This document shows positions 1-8,786 of a stretch of 64,000 nucleotides of DNA, piece by piece. The translations under genes and the position numbers were made by a program. Every line of letters begins with the position of its first letter. Position 1 is the first letter of the stretch. The notes under the pieces are model-generated. The model saw only the letters and a list, made by a program, of their open reading frames with translations. It ran no database searches and was not told the origin of the DNA. The stretch comes from Pseudarthrobacter sp. ATCC 49987 (lineage in GTDB: Bacteria; Actinomycetota; Actinomycetes; Actinomycetales; Micrococcaceae): contig NZ_JAABNS010000001.1 in NCBI RefSeq assembly GCF_009928425.1, positions 4,105,728 to 4,169,727 of the forward strand, written 5' to 3'.

Positions 1-1
1 C

Positions 2-613
2 ACCAAACACCTTCGCCAGGCGGTGCCCTGGAGCCTGATCATCAGGCCCGCCCTCGTGACTTTGTTCGGCGGCATCGTGTTCTACACCCTCGTCGTCCAC
101 CTGTCATTCCTGCTCGCCGGCCAAGGGCTGACGGACATCGGGGGTATCGGCATGATGGCAGCGCTGGCTTCGCTGGCTACAGCTGTAGGCGCCTTCTCCT
201 TCCGCGCCGTCGGAAAATTCGGACCGCACCGGCTTATGCCGGTCGCCTTTGGTCTGACGGCCGTGGGATTCATTGTGATCTGGTTCGCGGGCAGTGTTCC
301 CGCTGTCATGACGGGAGCCGTGCTCGCCAGCGCCGGCGCGGGCCTGTTGCTGCCGACACTGCTCACCTGGGCAGTGAATCTGCTGGCTCTCGAGGTCCGC
401 GGTACGGGTACCGGCATCTGGACGAGCGCCCTCTGGATCGGCCAGTTCGTCTCACCGTTCATCATTGCGGCGCTCGGCGCGGCCGCCGGAGGGATGCAGG
501 CCGCCGTCGGGATCCTGGGCATTGCTGCCGCAGTAGCCGCGGTCCTCAGCATCTTTGCGCCCGGAAAGTCCCAGCGGACGGCCACGGCCGCGCCCTCGGC
601 CCTGGTGCACTGA
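2..613 (+). CDS. MFS transporter, C-terminal part (5' truncated by window)
   Basis: The frame is open to the first base of the window, so only the last ~203 residues are visible. They form about six hydrophobic helices with an Arg/Lys-bearing loop (FRAVGKFGPHR) between two of them, as expected of the C-terminal half of a major facilitator transporter. The end is a short Ala/Thr-rich cytoplasmic tail. The stop codon overlaps the start of the next gene (TGATG), so the two are probably translationally coupled. The substrate cannot be told from this half. The GTG at 23 is internal and should not be taken as the true start. Confidence 0.8.
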   Translation, partial: TKHLRQAVPWSLIIRPALVTLFGGIVFYTLVVHLSFLLAGQGLTDIGGIGMMAALASLATAVGAFSFRAVGKFGPHRLMPVAFGLTAVGFIVIWFAGSVPAVMTGAVLASAGAGLLLPTLLTWAVNLLALEVRGTGTGIWTSALWIGQFVSPFIIAALGAAAGGMQAAVGILGIAAAVAAVLSIFAPGKSQRTATAAPSALVH

Positions 614-1035
614 TGGCTGCAGGATTGAGTGCAGGGGCAGCACAAGAAGCCGTTCAGGCCGGGGTGTCCGCGGAACAAGAAGTACGACTTGCAGAGCAAC
701 TACGCTTCACGGCCCTGGTCAACGGAGACTTCGACGCCTTCGATGAGCTATGCGACGACCGCTTCATCTACACGCATTCGACCGGCCACCGGGACGGTAA
801 GTCATCCTTTTCGGCGGCATGCCGGAACGGTCTGATCCGCTACCACCGGATCGACGCTACCGCTGAACAGATAGCGCTGACGGGCGACTGTGCCGTGGTT
901 ACCGGGACCATGGAGGCGGATTTATCCGTGTCTGGCATCCCACGTACGGTCCTGAATCTCTCGACCTCCGTGTGGGTTCGTGAGACCGGGGCCTGGAAGC
1001 TGTTGGCGTCGCAGTTGACGGCCATCCAGGCATAG
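613..1035 (+). CDS. NTF2-like / SnoaL-type protein (DUF4440-like)
   Basis: This 140-residue protein starts on an ATG that overlaps the upstream MFS stop by one base. It has the alpha+beta cone-fold pattern of the NTF2-like superfamily: an N-terminal helix (EQLRFTALVNGDFDAF), the FIYTHSTGHRDGK segment typical of DUF4440 proteins, and a C-terminal strand ending in GAWKLLASQLT. Members include small isomerases, dehydratases and proteins with no known activity, so no reaction is assigned. Coupling to the transporter suggests action on the same compound. Confidence 0.7.
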   Translation: MAAGLSAGAAQEAVQAGVSAEQEVRLAEQLRFTALVNGDFDAFDELCDDRFIYTHSTGHRDGKSSFSAACRNGLIRYHRIDATAEQIALTGDCAVVTGTMEADLSVSGIPRTVLNLSTSVWVRETGAWKLLASQLTAIQA

Positions 1036-1150
1036 CCCCGGGGCCGGTCTGCAGCTGGCGAGAAGTGTCTTCGGGCCGGAATCTCCGGCCGGAAGGCGCT
1101 TCTTCCTGTTTCCTGCGACCCATCAAATTTTGAATGCAGAAATAAATCAT

Positions 1151-1179
1151 TGACATTGTCAAGGAATACGTTTCTAATT
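1151..1179 (+). promoter_or_regulatory. Promoter with palindrome over the -35 box
   Basis: TTGACA at 1151-1156 is followed after 17 bases by TCTAAT at 1174-1179, a good vegetative promoter. The -35 hexamer is the left arm of a perfect 13-bp palindrome, TTGACATTGTCAA (1151-1163), so a dimeric repressor bound there would block RNA polymerase. It lies about 80 bases before the SDR gene. The rest of the 1036-1256 gap shows no gene. Confidence 0.6.
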
Positions 1180-1256
1180 GAAGCAGTCAAGGGAGATGTG
1201 CATCACACGCAGGCTCCCTCGGATATCCGCCGCAAGGCGCAGTGCAAAGGAGCAGC

Positions 1257-2192
1257 ATGAGCCTGTCAGGGAAAGTAGCAATCGTCACCGGAAGCGGCCG
1301 CGGCCTGGGCCTGGCCTACGCCCGGGAACTCGCCCGCCAGGGCGCCGCCGTCGTGATCAACGATGTGGATGCCGACGTGGCCGCTGACGCGGTCCGGACC
1401 ATTGAGGCCGATGGCGGCCGCGCCGTCGCCGTCGTCGCCCCGGTCGGCAGCACCGAAGCCGCCCGGCAGCTCGTGCAAAAAGCGGTGGAGGCTTTCGGCC
1501 GGCTGGACATCCTGGTCACCAACGCCGGCATCCTGCGCGACAAGTCCCTGCTGAAGATGGCGGACGAGGACTTCGACCTCGTGATCAACGTCCACCTCAA
1601 GGGCACCTTCACCTGCGCCCGCGAAGCGTTCGCCTACTTCAAGGAAAACGGCATCGCCGGCCGCATCATCACCATCGGCTCGCCCACCGGCCAGCGCGGC
1701 AACTTCGGCCAGACCAACTACGCCGCCGCCAAGGCCGGGATCGTCGGCATGGTCCGCACCTGGGCGCTGGAAATGAAGAAGGCCGGCGTCACCGCCAACG
1801 CCGTCATCCCGGTGGCCGCCACCGCCATGACCAAGACCGTCCCGTACTTCCAGAAGGCCGTCGAAGCGGACGAACGCGGCGAGGCCATGCCGGCCTTCTT
1901 CCGCCACGACCTTGGCTTCGGAACCGCCGACGACGTCGCCGGACTCATTGCCTTCCTCGCCTCCGACGAAGCTGCCGGCATCACCGGCCAGGCGATCGGC
2001 GCCGGCGGGGACCGCCTGCAGCTCTGGACCCACCCCGAGGCTGCCGTCACCGAGTACCGCGAGGGCGGCTGGGGCTACAAGGACCTCGTGGAGGACTTCG
2101 GCGCGCTCTTCGGCGACAAGCTGCAAAGCGTCGGCGAGGAATTCCTGCCGCTTCCGGAAGAGCTCAAGCCCGAACCGGCGGAGGTCCGCTGA
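1257..2192 (+). CDS. SDR family oxidoreductase, 3-hydroxyacyl-CoA dehydrogenase-like
   Basis: This is a 311-residue NAD(P)-dependent short-chain dehydrogenase. It shows the cofactor motif TGSGRGLG (residues 11-18), the (N)NAG equivalent TNAG near 88, N111, and the catalytic S142, Y155 and K159. The ~300-residue length and the tail after the Rossmann fold resemble the dehydrogenase unit of peroxisomal multifunctional enzyme 2 type proteins, which oxidise 3-hydroxyacyl-CoA. The ATG at 1257 is chosen because AAAGGAG (1246-1252) lies just upstream; an in-frame GTG at 1242 lacks such a site. It is first in an operon with acyl-CoA enzymes. Its exact substrate is unknown. Confidence 0.85.
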   Translation: MSLSGKVAIVTGSGRGLGLAYARELARQGAAVVINDVDADVAADAVRTIEADGGRAVAVVAPVGSTEAARQLVQKAVEAFGRLDILVTNAGILRDKSLLKMADEDFDLVINVHLKGTFTCAREAFAYFKENGIAGRIITIGSPTGQRGNFGQTNYAAAKAGIVGMVRTWALEMKKAGVTANAVIPVAATAMTKTVPYFQKAVEADERGEAMPAFFRHDLGFGTADDVAGLIAFLASDEAAGITGQAIGAGGDRLQLWTHPEAAVTEYREGGWGYKDLVEDFGALFGDKLQSVGEEFLPLPEELKPEPAEVR

Positions 2193-2193
2193 C

Positions 2194-3087
2194 ATGGCCT
2201 CCCAGCGCTACGAACTCGGCATCGATGCCGCAAAGCTCGACGCGATCGACATGCACGTCCACCTTGAGGTAGACGGTCACGGCCATGAATCCCTGCCGCC
2301 GGTATTGACTGAAGCGTCCGCCAAGTACTTCAAGTCCGAAGACCGGACCCCGTCGCTGGACCGGATCGCCGAAGTCTACCGGGGGCTGAACATGGCCGCC
2401 GTCGTCTTCACCGTGGATGCCCGCACCCAGCTCAAACACGAGCCCAACAGCATCGAGGAGCTCATCGCCGGTGCCGCCCGGAACAACGACGTGCTGATTC
2501 CCTTCGGCAGCGTGGACCCACGCACCGGCGCCGAGGCCATCCAGGGCGCCAAACACCAGGCCATCGACCTGGGTGCCCGCGGATTCAAGTTCCACCCGTC
2601 CCTGCAGGGCTTCGACCCCTCCAACGAACAGTTCTACCCGCTCTGGGAAACGCTGCAGGAACTGGGCCTGCCGGCCATCTTCCACACGGGCCAGAACGGC
2701 ATGGGCGCCGGACTGCCCGGCGGCTACGGCATCAAGCTCGGCTACTCGAACCCGCTGCTGCTGGACGCCGTCGCGGCGGACTTCCCGGAACTGCAGATCA
2801 TCATGGCCCACCCGTCCGTGCCGTGGCAGGACGAGGCCAACTCCATCGCCACCCACAAGTCCAACGTGTTCATCGACCTCTCCGGCTGGTCCCCCAAGTA
2901 CTTCCCGGACTCGCTCGTGAAGATGGCCAATTCCGTGCTCCAGGACAAGGTCCTCTTCGGCACCGACTTCCCGCTCATCACCCCGCAGAAATGGCTGGCT
3001 GCCTTCGCTGACCTTCCGCTCAAGGACCAGGTCCGGCCCAAGATCCTCAAGGACAACGCCGTCCGCCTGCTCGGACTGGGAGGCTGA
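2194..3087 (+). CDS. Amidohydrolase family protein (amidohydrolase_2 / ACMSD type)
   Basis: This 297-residue metal-dependent TIM-barrel protein begins one base after the SDR stop. The HxH metal motif is at H21/H23 (DMHVHLE). Further expected ligand or active-site segments are GFKFHPS, IFHTGQNG, IMAHPSVPW and FGTDFPL, whose Asp is the usual last ligand. Members of this group decarboxylate or hydrolyse small carboxylic acids, for example ACMS decarboxylase, 4-oxalomesaconate hydratase and gamma-resorcylate decarboxylase. Between acyl-CoA enzymes it may act on a ring or a ring-cleavage product, but that is inference. Confidence 0.85.
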   Translation: MASQRYELGIDAAKLDAIDMHVHLEVDGHGHESLPPVLTEASAKYFKSEDRTPSLDRIAEVYRGLNMAAVVFTVDARTQLKHEPNSIEELIAGAARNNDVLIPFGSVDPRTGAEAIQGAKHQAIDLGARGFKFHPSLQGFDPSNEQFYPLWETLQELGLPAIFHTGQNGMGAGLPGGYGIKLGYSNPLLLDAVAADFPELQIIMAHPSVPWQDEANSIATHKSNVFIDLSGWSPKYFPDSLVKMANSVLQDKVLFGTDFPLITPQKWLAAFADLPLKDQVRPKILKDNAVRLLGLGG

Positions 3088-3088
3088 G

Positions 3089-4303
3089 ATGACTGTCGAT
3101 ACCGAACAACAAACCCGGCTGTACGGCGTCTGCGACTATTTCGACGCCGAGTCCCTGCTCACCGCGGACGAACGACGTGTTCTCGGACGCCTGCGGACCT
3201 TCCTCGACGAGAAGGCCCGGCCGCTGCTGGCGGACTATTGGGAACGCGGCGAATTCCCGGACGAGCTGGCGCAGCCGCTGATCGGACTGGACCTGATGGA
3301 ACCGGCAGAACTGACCGGCGCCCCGGGTGCAGAGCGAACGCCGGCCCGGGGAATCTACCAGGGCTTCCGGATCTTCGAGCTCGCCCGCACCGACGCCTCG
3401 CTCGCCACCTTCTACACGGCCCAGGCCGGGCTCTTCCGGACCGCGATCCGGGTCGGTGCCTCCGCCGAACAGCAGGCCGAATGGATGCCGAAGGTCATCG
3501 ACTTCTCGCTCAAGGGGGTTTTCTCGCTGACCGAGCCGGAGTCCGGTTCCGACATCGCCGGCGGGCTCTCCACCACCGCCCGCCGTGAGGGCGACGTCTG
3601 GATCCTCGACGGCGCCAAGCGCTGGATCGGCGGCGCCGCTACCGCGGACGTCCTGGCCGTGTTTGCCCGCGACGTGGCCGACGGCCAGGTCAAGGCGTTC
3701 CTTGTCGAGCGGGAAGCCCCCGGCGTGACGCTGGAGAAGATCCACGGCAAGACCGCCTTGCGGATGATGCAGAACGCCCACATCACCCTCGAGGGCGTCC
3801 GCGTGCCCGAATCGATGCGCCTGCACAACGTGAACTCCTTCCGGGACGTCGCGGCAATGCTGCGCGCGATGCGCTCGGACGTTGCCTGGATCGCCACGGG
3901 CATCGCGGCCGGTGCATTCGAGGCGGCACTGCGCTACGTCACGGAACGCCGGCAGTTCGGCCGCACGCTCGGATCCTTCCAGCTGGTCCAGGAAAAACTG
4001 GCCCGGATGCTCGGAAACGTCACCTCGGCGCTGTCCCTCGTGGTGCGGCTCACCGAACAGCAATCCAAAGGCATCTACCGGGACCAGGACTCCGCCCTGG
4101 CCAAAATGCAGACATCCCTGCTGATGCGCGAAACCGTGGCCCTGGCCCGCGAAGTGGTCGGCGGCAACGGCATCACCCTCGAAACCGACGTCGCACGCTT
4201 CCACGCCGACGCCGAGGCCGTCTACTCCTACGAAGGCACCCACGAAATCAACGCCCTCATCGTCGGCCGGGCCCTGACCGGCGAAAGCGCCTTCACCCGC
4301 TGA
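3089..4303 (+). CDS. Acyl-CoA dehydrogenase, glutaryl-CoA dehydrogenase-like
   Basis: This 404-residue FAD enzyme starts one base after the previous stop. It contains the acyl-CoA dehydrogenase signatures FSLTEPESGSDI and RQFGRTLGSFQ and a C-terminal YEGTHEINALIVGRAL. That last motif carries the probable catalytic base (Glu about residue 382) at the position used by glutaryl-CoA and isobutyryl-CoA dehydrogenases. The N-terminal part (RPLLADYWERGEFP) also looks like glutaryl-CoA dehydrogenase. It should make an enoyl-CoA, possibly with decarboxylation. Another gene for electron transfer flavoprotein is not seen here. Confidence 0.88.
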   Translation: MTVDTEQQTRLYGVCDYFDAESLLTADERRVLGRLRTFLDEKARPLLADYWERGEFPDELAQPLIGLDLMEPAELTGAPGAERTPARGIYQGFRIFELARTDASLATFYTAQAGLFRTAIRVGASAEQQAEWMPKVIDFSLKGVFSLTEPESGSDIAGGLSTTARREGDVWILDGAKRWIGGAATADVLAVFARDVADGQVKAFLVEREAPGVTLEKIHGKTALRMMQNAHITLEGVRVPESMRLHNVNSFRDVAAMLRAMRSDVAWIATGIAAGAFEAALRYVTERRQFGRTLGSFQLVQEKLARMLGNVTSALSLVVRLTEQQSKGIYRDQDSALAKMQTSLLMRETVALAREVVGGNGITLETDVARFHADAEAVYSYEGTHEINALIVGRALTGESAFTR

Positions 4304-4391
4304 CCCCGGCACCCACCAAAACCCGCACACCCCCGCTCCGGCACCGCCGTCGGACAGTTCCCTACCCCATCCAGCCCTCCAGGAGGACACC

Positions 4392-4847
4392 ATGCCCAAT
4401 CTCGTCGTCGATTTCGACAAACTGCTCACTCTCGCCGGCACCGATCTCGGGGTCAGCGAGTACCGCGAAATCACCCAGGAACAGATCAACAAGTTCGCCG
4501 ACGCCACCGGTGACGACCAGTGGATCCACGTTGACCCGGAACGCGCCAAGGACGGCCCGTTCGGCGCCCCAATCGCCCACGGCTTTTTCACCCTCTCGCT
4601 CATCATCCCTTTCTGGGGCGAGCTGTTCGACGTCGACGGCGTCACCGCGAAGGTCAACTACGGACTGGACAAGGTCCGCTTCACGTCCCCGGTCAAGGTG
4701 GGCGCGCGGATCCGGATGCGGGCCACCATCAGCGAAGTGACCGAGGTCAAGGGCGGCGCCCAGATCAAGGTCGCCAACACCATCGAGATCGAAGGCCAGG
4801 AGCGCCCCGCAGTCGTCGCGGAATTCCTCGCCCGCTTCTACAAGTAA
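4392..4847 (+). CDS. MaoC family (R)-specific enoyl-CoA hydratase
   Basis: This 151-residue hot-dog-fold protein has the MaoC/NodN hydratase motif FADATGDDQWIHVDPERA, with the catalytic Asp and His five residues apart, then the GAPIAHGFFTLSL segment. It would hydrate the trans-2-enoyl-CoA made by the upstream dehydrogenase, giving a substrate for the SDR. An AGGAGGA site precedes the ATG. The 88-base gap after the dehydrogenase carries no terminator that I can see, so it probably belongs to the same transcript. Confidence 0.88.
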   Translation: MPNLVVDFDKLLTLAGTDLGVSEYREITQEQINKFADATGDDQWIHVDPERAKDGPFGAPIAHGFFTLSLIIPFWGELFDVDGVTAKVNYGLDKVRFTSPVKVGARIRMRATISEVTEVKGGAQIKVANTIEIEGQERPAVVAEFLARFYK

Positions 4848-4888
4848 AAACCCCTCCAGGAACCCTCCCTCTGTTCAAAGGAACAACC

Positions 4889-6256
4889 ATGTCAGGACTC
4901 ACTCAGCTTCAAGCGATGGGCACCGCCGAGCGACGCAAGGAAGCACGCACGGTCATTGCCTCCAGCTACCTGGGCAGCACCATCGAGTACTACGACTTCC
5001 TCCTCTACGCCACGGCCGCAGCGGTTGTCTTCCCGAAGGTCTTCTTCAGCGGCATGGACGACTGGGTTGGCGTTGTGGCCGCCTACGGCACGTTTGCCGC
5101 GGGCTACGTGGCCCGCCCGGTTGGCGGAATCATCTTCGGCCACTTCGGCGACAGGATGGGCCGCAAGGGCATGCTGATCATCTCCATGCTGGTCATGGGC
5201 CTGGCTTCCACCCTGATCGGGCTGGTACCAGGTGCCTCCGTGGCCGGACCCTGGGGTGCGGTGCTCCTGGTGATTCTTCGCGTCTTCCAGGGCATCGCCG
5301 TCGGCGGGGAATGGGGCGGGGCCGCCCTGATGGCGCTGGAGCACTCCGAATCGGGCAAGCGCGGGTTTGCCGCCTCGTTCGTCAACGCCGGGGCGCCCAC
5401 CGGTGCCGTCCTGGGCACCCTGATCATGGGCGCGTTCTCGGCGCTGCCGAACGACCAGTTCCTCGCCTGGGGCTGGCGGGTGCCGTTCCTGCTCTCCTTC
5501 GTGCTGCTGGGCGTGGGCATGTTCGTCCGGCTCAAGGTTTCCGAAAGCCCTATCTTCAAGGCCGCACTGGAACAGGAAAAGGCCGAAAAGGCACAGGCTG
5601 ACCAGGAAGCCATCCGCCAGGGCCTCACTGCCAAGCGGGATATTCCGCTGCTGCTGGTACTGCGGCGCCCCAAGACCCTGATCTTCACCATGCTGGCCGG
5701 CGCCGCCGGCTTCGCCCTCCAGGTGGTCCTGGCGACGTTCTCGGTGACCTACGCCGTCTCCAAGGGCGCGGACCGCCAGGGCGTGCTGTACGCCTTTGCT
5801 GCCGCCTCGCTGATCTCCATCGTGTTCGTGATCATGGGCGGCCGGCTTTCGGACAAGGTGGGCAGGCGGCCGGTGATGATCGGCGGCCTGGTTCTCTTCA
5901 TCATTTACCTGGTGCCGATGTTCCAGCTGCTCTCCTCCAACAACATCATGCTGATCTTCGTGGCGTTCGCCATCGGCCTGATGATCCATTCCACGCTGTT
6001 CGGTCCTTTGGCGGCCTTCGTGTCCGAGCAGTTCGGCACCACCTCCCGCTACACCGGCGCGTCCCTGGGCTACCAGCTGGCAACCCTGCTCGGTGCCGGG
6101 TTCACTCCGGGCATCGTGGCCCAGATCTTCAAGGACTCAGGCCAGGACACGGCATCGGTGGTCTGGTACCTGGCGGCCATGTCGGTGGTCTCCATCGTCT
6201 TCATCCTGCTGACCCGGGAACCGAAGAACAACGACCTCCGCACCGTCCAGGCCTGA
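4889..6256 (+). CDS. MHS-family MFS metabolite:H+ symporter
   Basis: This 455-residue transporter has 12 predicted membrane helices. It carries the signatures of the metabolite:proton symporter branch (shikimate, proline/betaine and dicarboxylate carriers): YYDFLLYATAAAVVFPK in helix 1, GHFGDRMGRKGML in loop 2-3, and RVFQGIAVGGEWGGAAL in helix 4, repeated in the second half as GGRLSDKVGRRPVM. It probably imports the organic acid that the neighbouring acyl-CoA ligase activates. GTTCAAAGGA precedes the ATG. Confidence 0.88.
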   Translation: MSGLTQLQAMGTAERRKEARTVIASSYLGSTIEYYDFLLYATAAAVVFPKVFFSGMDDWVGVVAAYGTFAAGYVARPVGGIIFGHFGDRMGRKGMLIISMLVMGLASTLIGLVPGASVAGPWGAVLLVILRVFQGIAVGGEWGGAALMALEHSESGKRGFAASFVNAGAPTGAVLGTLIMGAFSALPNDQFLAWGWRVPFLLSFVLLGVGMFVRLKVSESPIFKAALEQEKAEKAQADQEAIRQGLTAKRDIPLLLVLRRPKTLIFTMLAGAAGFALQVVLATFSVTYAVSKGADRQGVLYAFAAASLISIVFVIMGGRLSDKVGRRPVMIGGLVLFIIYLVPMFQLLSSNNIMLIFVAFAIGLMIHSTLFGPLAAFVSEQFGTTSRYTGASLGYQLATLLGAGFTPGIVAQIFKDSGQDTASVVWYLAAMSVVSIVFILLTREPKNNDLRTVQA

Positions 6257-6309
6257 CCCTTCATCGGGTCCCGTCACGCGGGCTAACCTCACAGTAGAAA
6301 GGATTCGCC

Positions 6310-7896
6310 GTGGAAAATTTTGGCATCGGCTCGTGGCTGCAACGTCGCCGCCCGAAGTCCGGCAGCAAAACCGCCCTGATCAGCGGAGGCCGGGAACTCA
6401 GTTATGAACAGTTCGCGGACCGGACCGTCCGGCTCGCCAACGCCCTGAGGGACCGCGGCGTGGCCAAGGGGGACAGGGTTGCCTATCTGGGCGAGAACCA
6501 CCCGTCCTTCCTGGAGACCCTCTTTGCGTGCGGAACCCTCGGCGCCATCTTCGTCCCGCTCAACACGCGGCTGGCGCCCCCGGAAATCCAGTTCCAGCTG
6601 CAGGACTGCGGCGCCGGGACCCTGGTCCATGCCGGCAGCCTCGGCGACCTGGCAGCCCGCGGGTCGGCCGGCACGGCAGTGGCGAGACTCGTCGTCGTCG
6701 CCGATTCCCTTGACGGTTCCTCGGCCAGTGCGGCAGGCGGCGGCGTGCAGGCTGCCCGCGGGGCGGACGCAGCGGCGGTGGAGGACTTTGAGGACCTGGT
6801 GGCCTCCGGTTCGGACCAGCCGGTCGACGAACCGGTCACGCTGGACGACGGTGCCATGATCCTCTACACCTCCGGTACCACGGGCCGGCCAAAGGGCGCC
6901 CTGCTGACCCACGGCAACGTCACATGGAACTGCATCAACGTGATCGTTGATTTCGACTTCTCCTCGCAGGACGTGGCGCTGATGATTTCGCCGATGTTCC
7001 ACGTCGCGTCCCTCGATATGGGCGTACTCCCGACGCTGCTCAAAGGCGGAACGGTCATCCTCGAATCCAGGTTTGACCCCAGCCGGGTCCTGGCCCTCAT
7101 CGAGCAGTACAGCGTCACCACTATGAGCGGCGTCCCCACCACCTATCAGCTCATCTGCGAACATCCCGCGTGGGCCTCGACGGACCTTAGCTCGCTGAAC
7201 AAGCTCACCTGCGGGGGGTCCGCGATCCCGATGCGGGTGCTCGACGCCTATGAGTCCCGGGGCCTGCAGATCGGCACCGGCTACGGCATGACCGAAACCG
7301 CGCCTGCAGCCACGGTCCTCCCCGCGGCGCGGTCCCGCGACAAGGCCGGTTCCGCCGGGCTTCCGCACTTCTTCACCGACGTCCGCATAGCCGACCCAAT
7401 AGCCGGCACCGCGGAGCCCGGAACTGGGGGAGAGATCCAGATCAAGGGCCCAAACGTGATCCCCGAGTACTGGAACCGGACTGACGCCACCGCCGAGTCA
7501 TACGCGGAGGGCGGCTGGTTCAAGTCAGGTGATATGGGCTACAAGGATGACGACGGGTTCGTCTTCGTCTCGGACCGGATCAAGGACATGATCATCTCCG
7601 GCGGCGAGAACATTTATCCCGCCGAAGTGGAGCAGGCCATCACGGAACTCGAGGCGGTGGGAAGCGTGGCCGTCATCGGCGTGCCGGATGAGAAATGGGG
7701 TGAAGTGCCCCGGGCCGTCGTTCTTCTGCGCGAGGGTGCCCAACTCACGGAAGAGCAGCTCAGGCGGTACTTGGATGGACGCCTGGCACGCTACAAAATC
7801 CCCAAGTCCGTGGTGTTTGTCGATGAGATGCCCCGGACCGCCAGCGGCAAGATCAGGAAGGCCGACCTGCGGAAGCTGAGCGCCATCCAGCCATAA
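6310..7896 (+). CDS. AMP-forming acyl-CoA ligase (FadD-like)
   Basis: This 528-residue adenylate-forming enzyme joins an organic acid to coenzyme A. The ATP motif YTSGTTGRPKGALLTHG starts near residue 186, followed by GYGMTE, FKSGDMGYKDDDGF and the C-terminal catalytic lysine motif RTASGKIRKADL. It starts on GTG with AAAGGA eight bases upstream. It is the last gene of the operon and supplies the acyl-CoA for the dehydrogenase, hydratase and SDR. Acid specificity cannot be read from sequence alone; an aromatic, alicyclic or medium-chain acid is possible. Confidence 0.88.
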   Translation: MENFGIGSWLQRRRPKSGSKTALISGGRELSYEQFADRTVRLANALRDRGVAKGDRVAYLGENHPSFLETLFACGTLGAIFVPLNTRLAPPEIQFQLQDCGAGTLVHAGSLGDLAARGSAGTAVARLVVVADSLDGSSASAAGGGVQAARGADAAAVEDFEDLVASGSDQPVDEPVTLDDGAMILYTSGTTGRPKGALLTHGNVTWNCINVIVDFDFSSQDVALMISPMFHVASLDMGVLPTLLKGGTVILESRFDPSRVLALIEQYSVTTMSGVPTTYQLICEHPAWASTDLSSLNKLTCGGSAIPMRVLDAYESRGLQIGTGYGMTETAPAATVLPAARSRDKAGSAGLPHFFTDVRIADPIAGTAEPGTGGEIQIKGPNVIPEYWNRTDATAESYAEGGWFKSGDMGYKDDDGFVFVSDRIKDMIISGGENIYPAEVEQAITELEAVGSVAVIGVPDEKWGEVPRAVVLLREGAQLTEEQLRRYLDGRLARYKIPKSVVFVDEMPRTASGKIRKADLRKLSAIQP

Positions 7897-7916
7897 CTGG
7901 CCGTGGCCTGCGCCCG

Positions 7917-8540
7917 TCAGTGAATGAGGGCCAGCATGACGCCGACGGCCATGAACAGCACGCCGAACGTCCGGTTGAGGGTGCGCTGGCCGCGGGCATC
8001 GTGGGTAAAGCGCTGGAAGGTCTTGGCCGCGGCGGCGAAGAAGAACCACATCACTAGGACGTCGATCACGATCACGGTGGCTGACAGGGTCAGGTACTGC
8101 GGCAGGAGCGGGTTCTCCGGGCGGATGAACTGAGGCATAAAGGCGAGGAAGAACACGATCGCCTTGGGGTTCAGCAGGTTGACCCACAGGCCGCGGCGGA
8201 ACATGGAAAATGCCGGCTCGTTCCGCAGCGCGGCGGCCTTTTCCTGGTCCAGATCGGGTTTGTGCCGGAACTGCTGGATGCCCAGATAGACGAGGTAGGC
8301 GGCGCCCGCGTAGCGGATCACGTTGAAGGCGACCGGAGAGCTGGCCACCAGCACCCCGACGCCGAGGGCCACGATCACGATGTGCACCACCAGCGCGGCC
8401 TGCTGCCCAAGGATCCCCCAGATGGAACGCCGGAAGCCGGAGTTCAGGGAATTGCTCATGGTGTTGATGGCGCCCGCACCGGGCGTAAAGCTGATCAGGA
8501 CACCGGCGCCCGCCAGGGCCAGCCAAAGGGAGGGTTGCAC
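7917..8540 (-). CDS. LysE/RhtB family amino-acid exporter
   Basis: This 207-residue membrane protein has about six helices and the family signature near its start (SFTPGAGAINTMSNSL), then GIQQFRHKP and a GLWVNLLNPKAIVFFLAF segment typical of RhtB/LysE exporters. It probably exports an amino acid such as homoserine, threonine or a basic residue. The start is GTG at 8540. It converges on the acyl-CoA ligase and diverges from the PKD lipoprotein, sharing with it an intergenic region that holds two dyads. Confidence 0.85.
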   Translation of the reverse strand: MQPSLWLALAGAGVLISFTPGAGAINTMSNSLNSGFRRSIWGILGQQAALVVHIVIVALGVGVLVASSPVAFNVIRYAGAAYLVYLGIQQFRHKPDLDQEKAAALRNEPAFSMFRRGLWVNLLNPKAIVFFLAFMPQFIRPENPLLPQYLTLSATVIVIDVLVMWFFFAAAAKTFQRFTHDARGQRTLNRTFGVLFMAVGVMLALIH

Positions 8541-8604
8541 TGATTCAGTTTACGGCCGCGGACGGGCCCAGCCGGCCGCCGCTTCACAACACCGTCACAC
8601 GCCG

Positions 8605-8664
8605 GCCATTCGCCAGAAATGGCCGCTCTGGCCGTCCCCATAGCGGCCATCTCCGGCAAATGGC
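8605..8664. promoter_or_regulatory. Two spaced dyads GCCAT-N9-ATGGC (probable operator pair)
   Basis: Two 19-base sites share the pattern GCCAT-N9-ATGGC: 8605-8623 and 8646-8664. Their starts are 41 bases apart, about four helical turns, so a regulator could bind both on one face. An outer palindrome (8619-8627 with 8642-8650) links them. They lie between the divergent lysE-type gene and the lipoprotein gene. No regulator gene is adjacent. Confidence 0.45.
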
Positions 8665-8786
8665 GGGCGTGGCCCCCGTATTCATATCCGCCAGCGAACC
8701 GGCGAGTGGGAGACAGCCCGGCTGTGGGACGCTACGATGCACTCAACCGTGCGGCATCAGTGCGTGCAGCCAGACTTGGGGAGTCT

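Noticed and set aside
3047..4657. Minus-strand frame of about 540 codons
   Set aside because: Antisense to the acyl-CoA dehydrogenase and MaoC genes; no fold or ribosome site.
8619..8786. Earlier start for the PKD lipoprotein
   Set aside because: It would run through the dyad region and place the signal peptide inside the protein.
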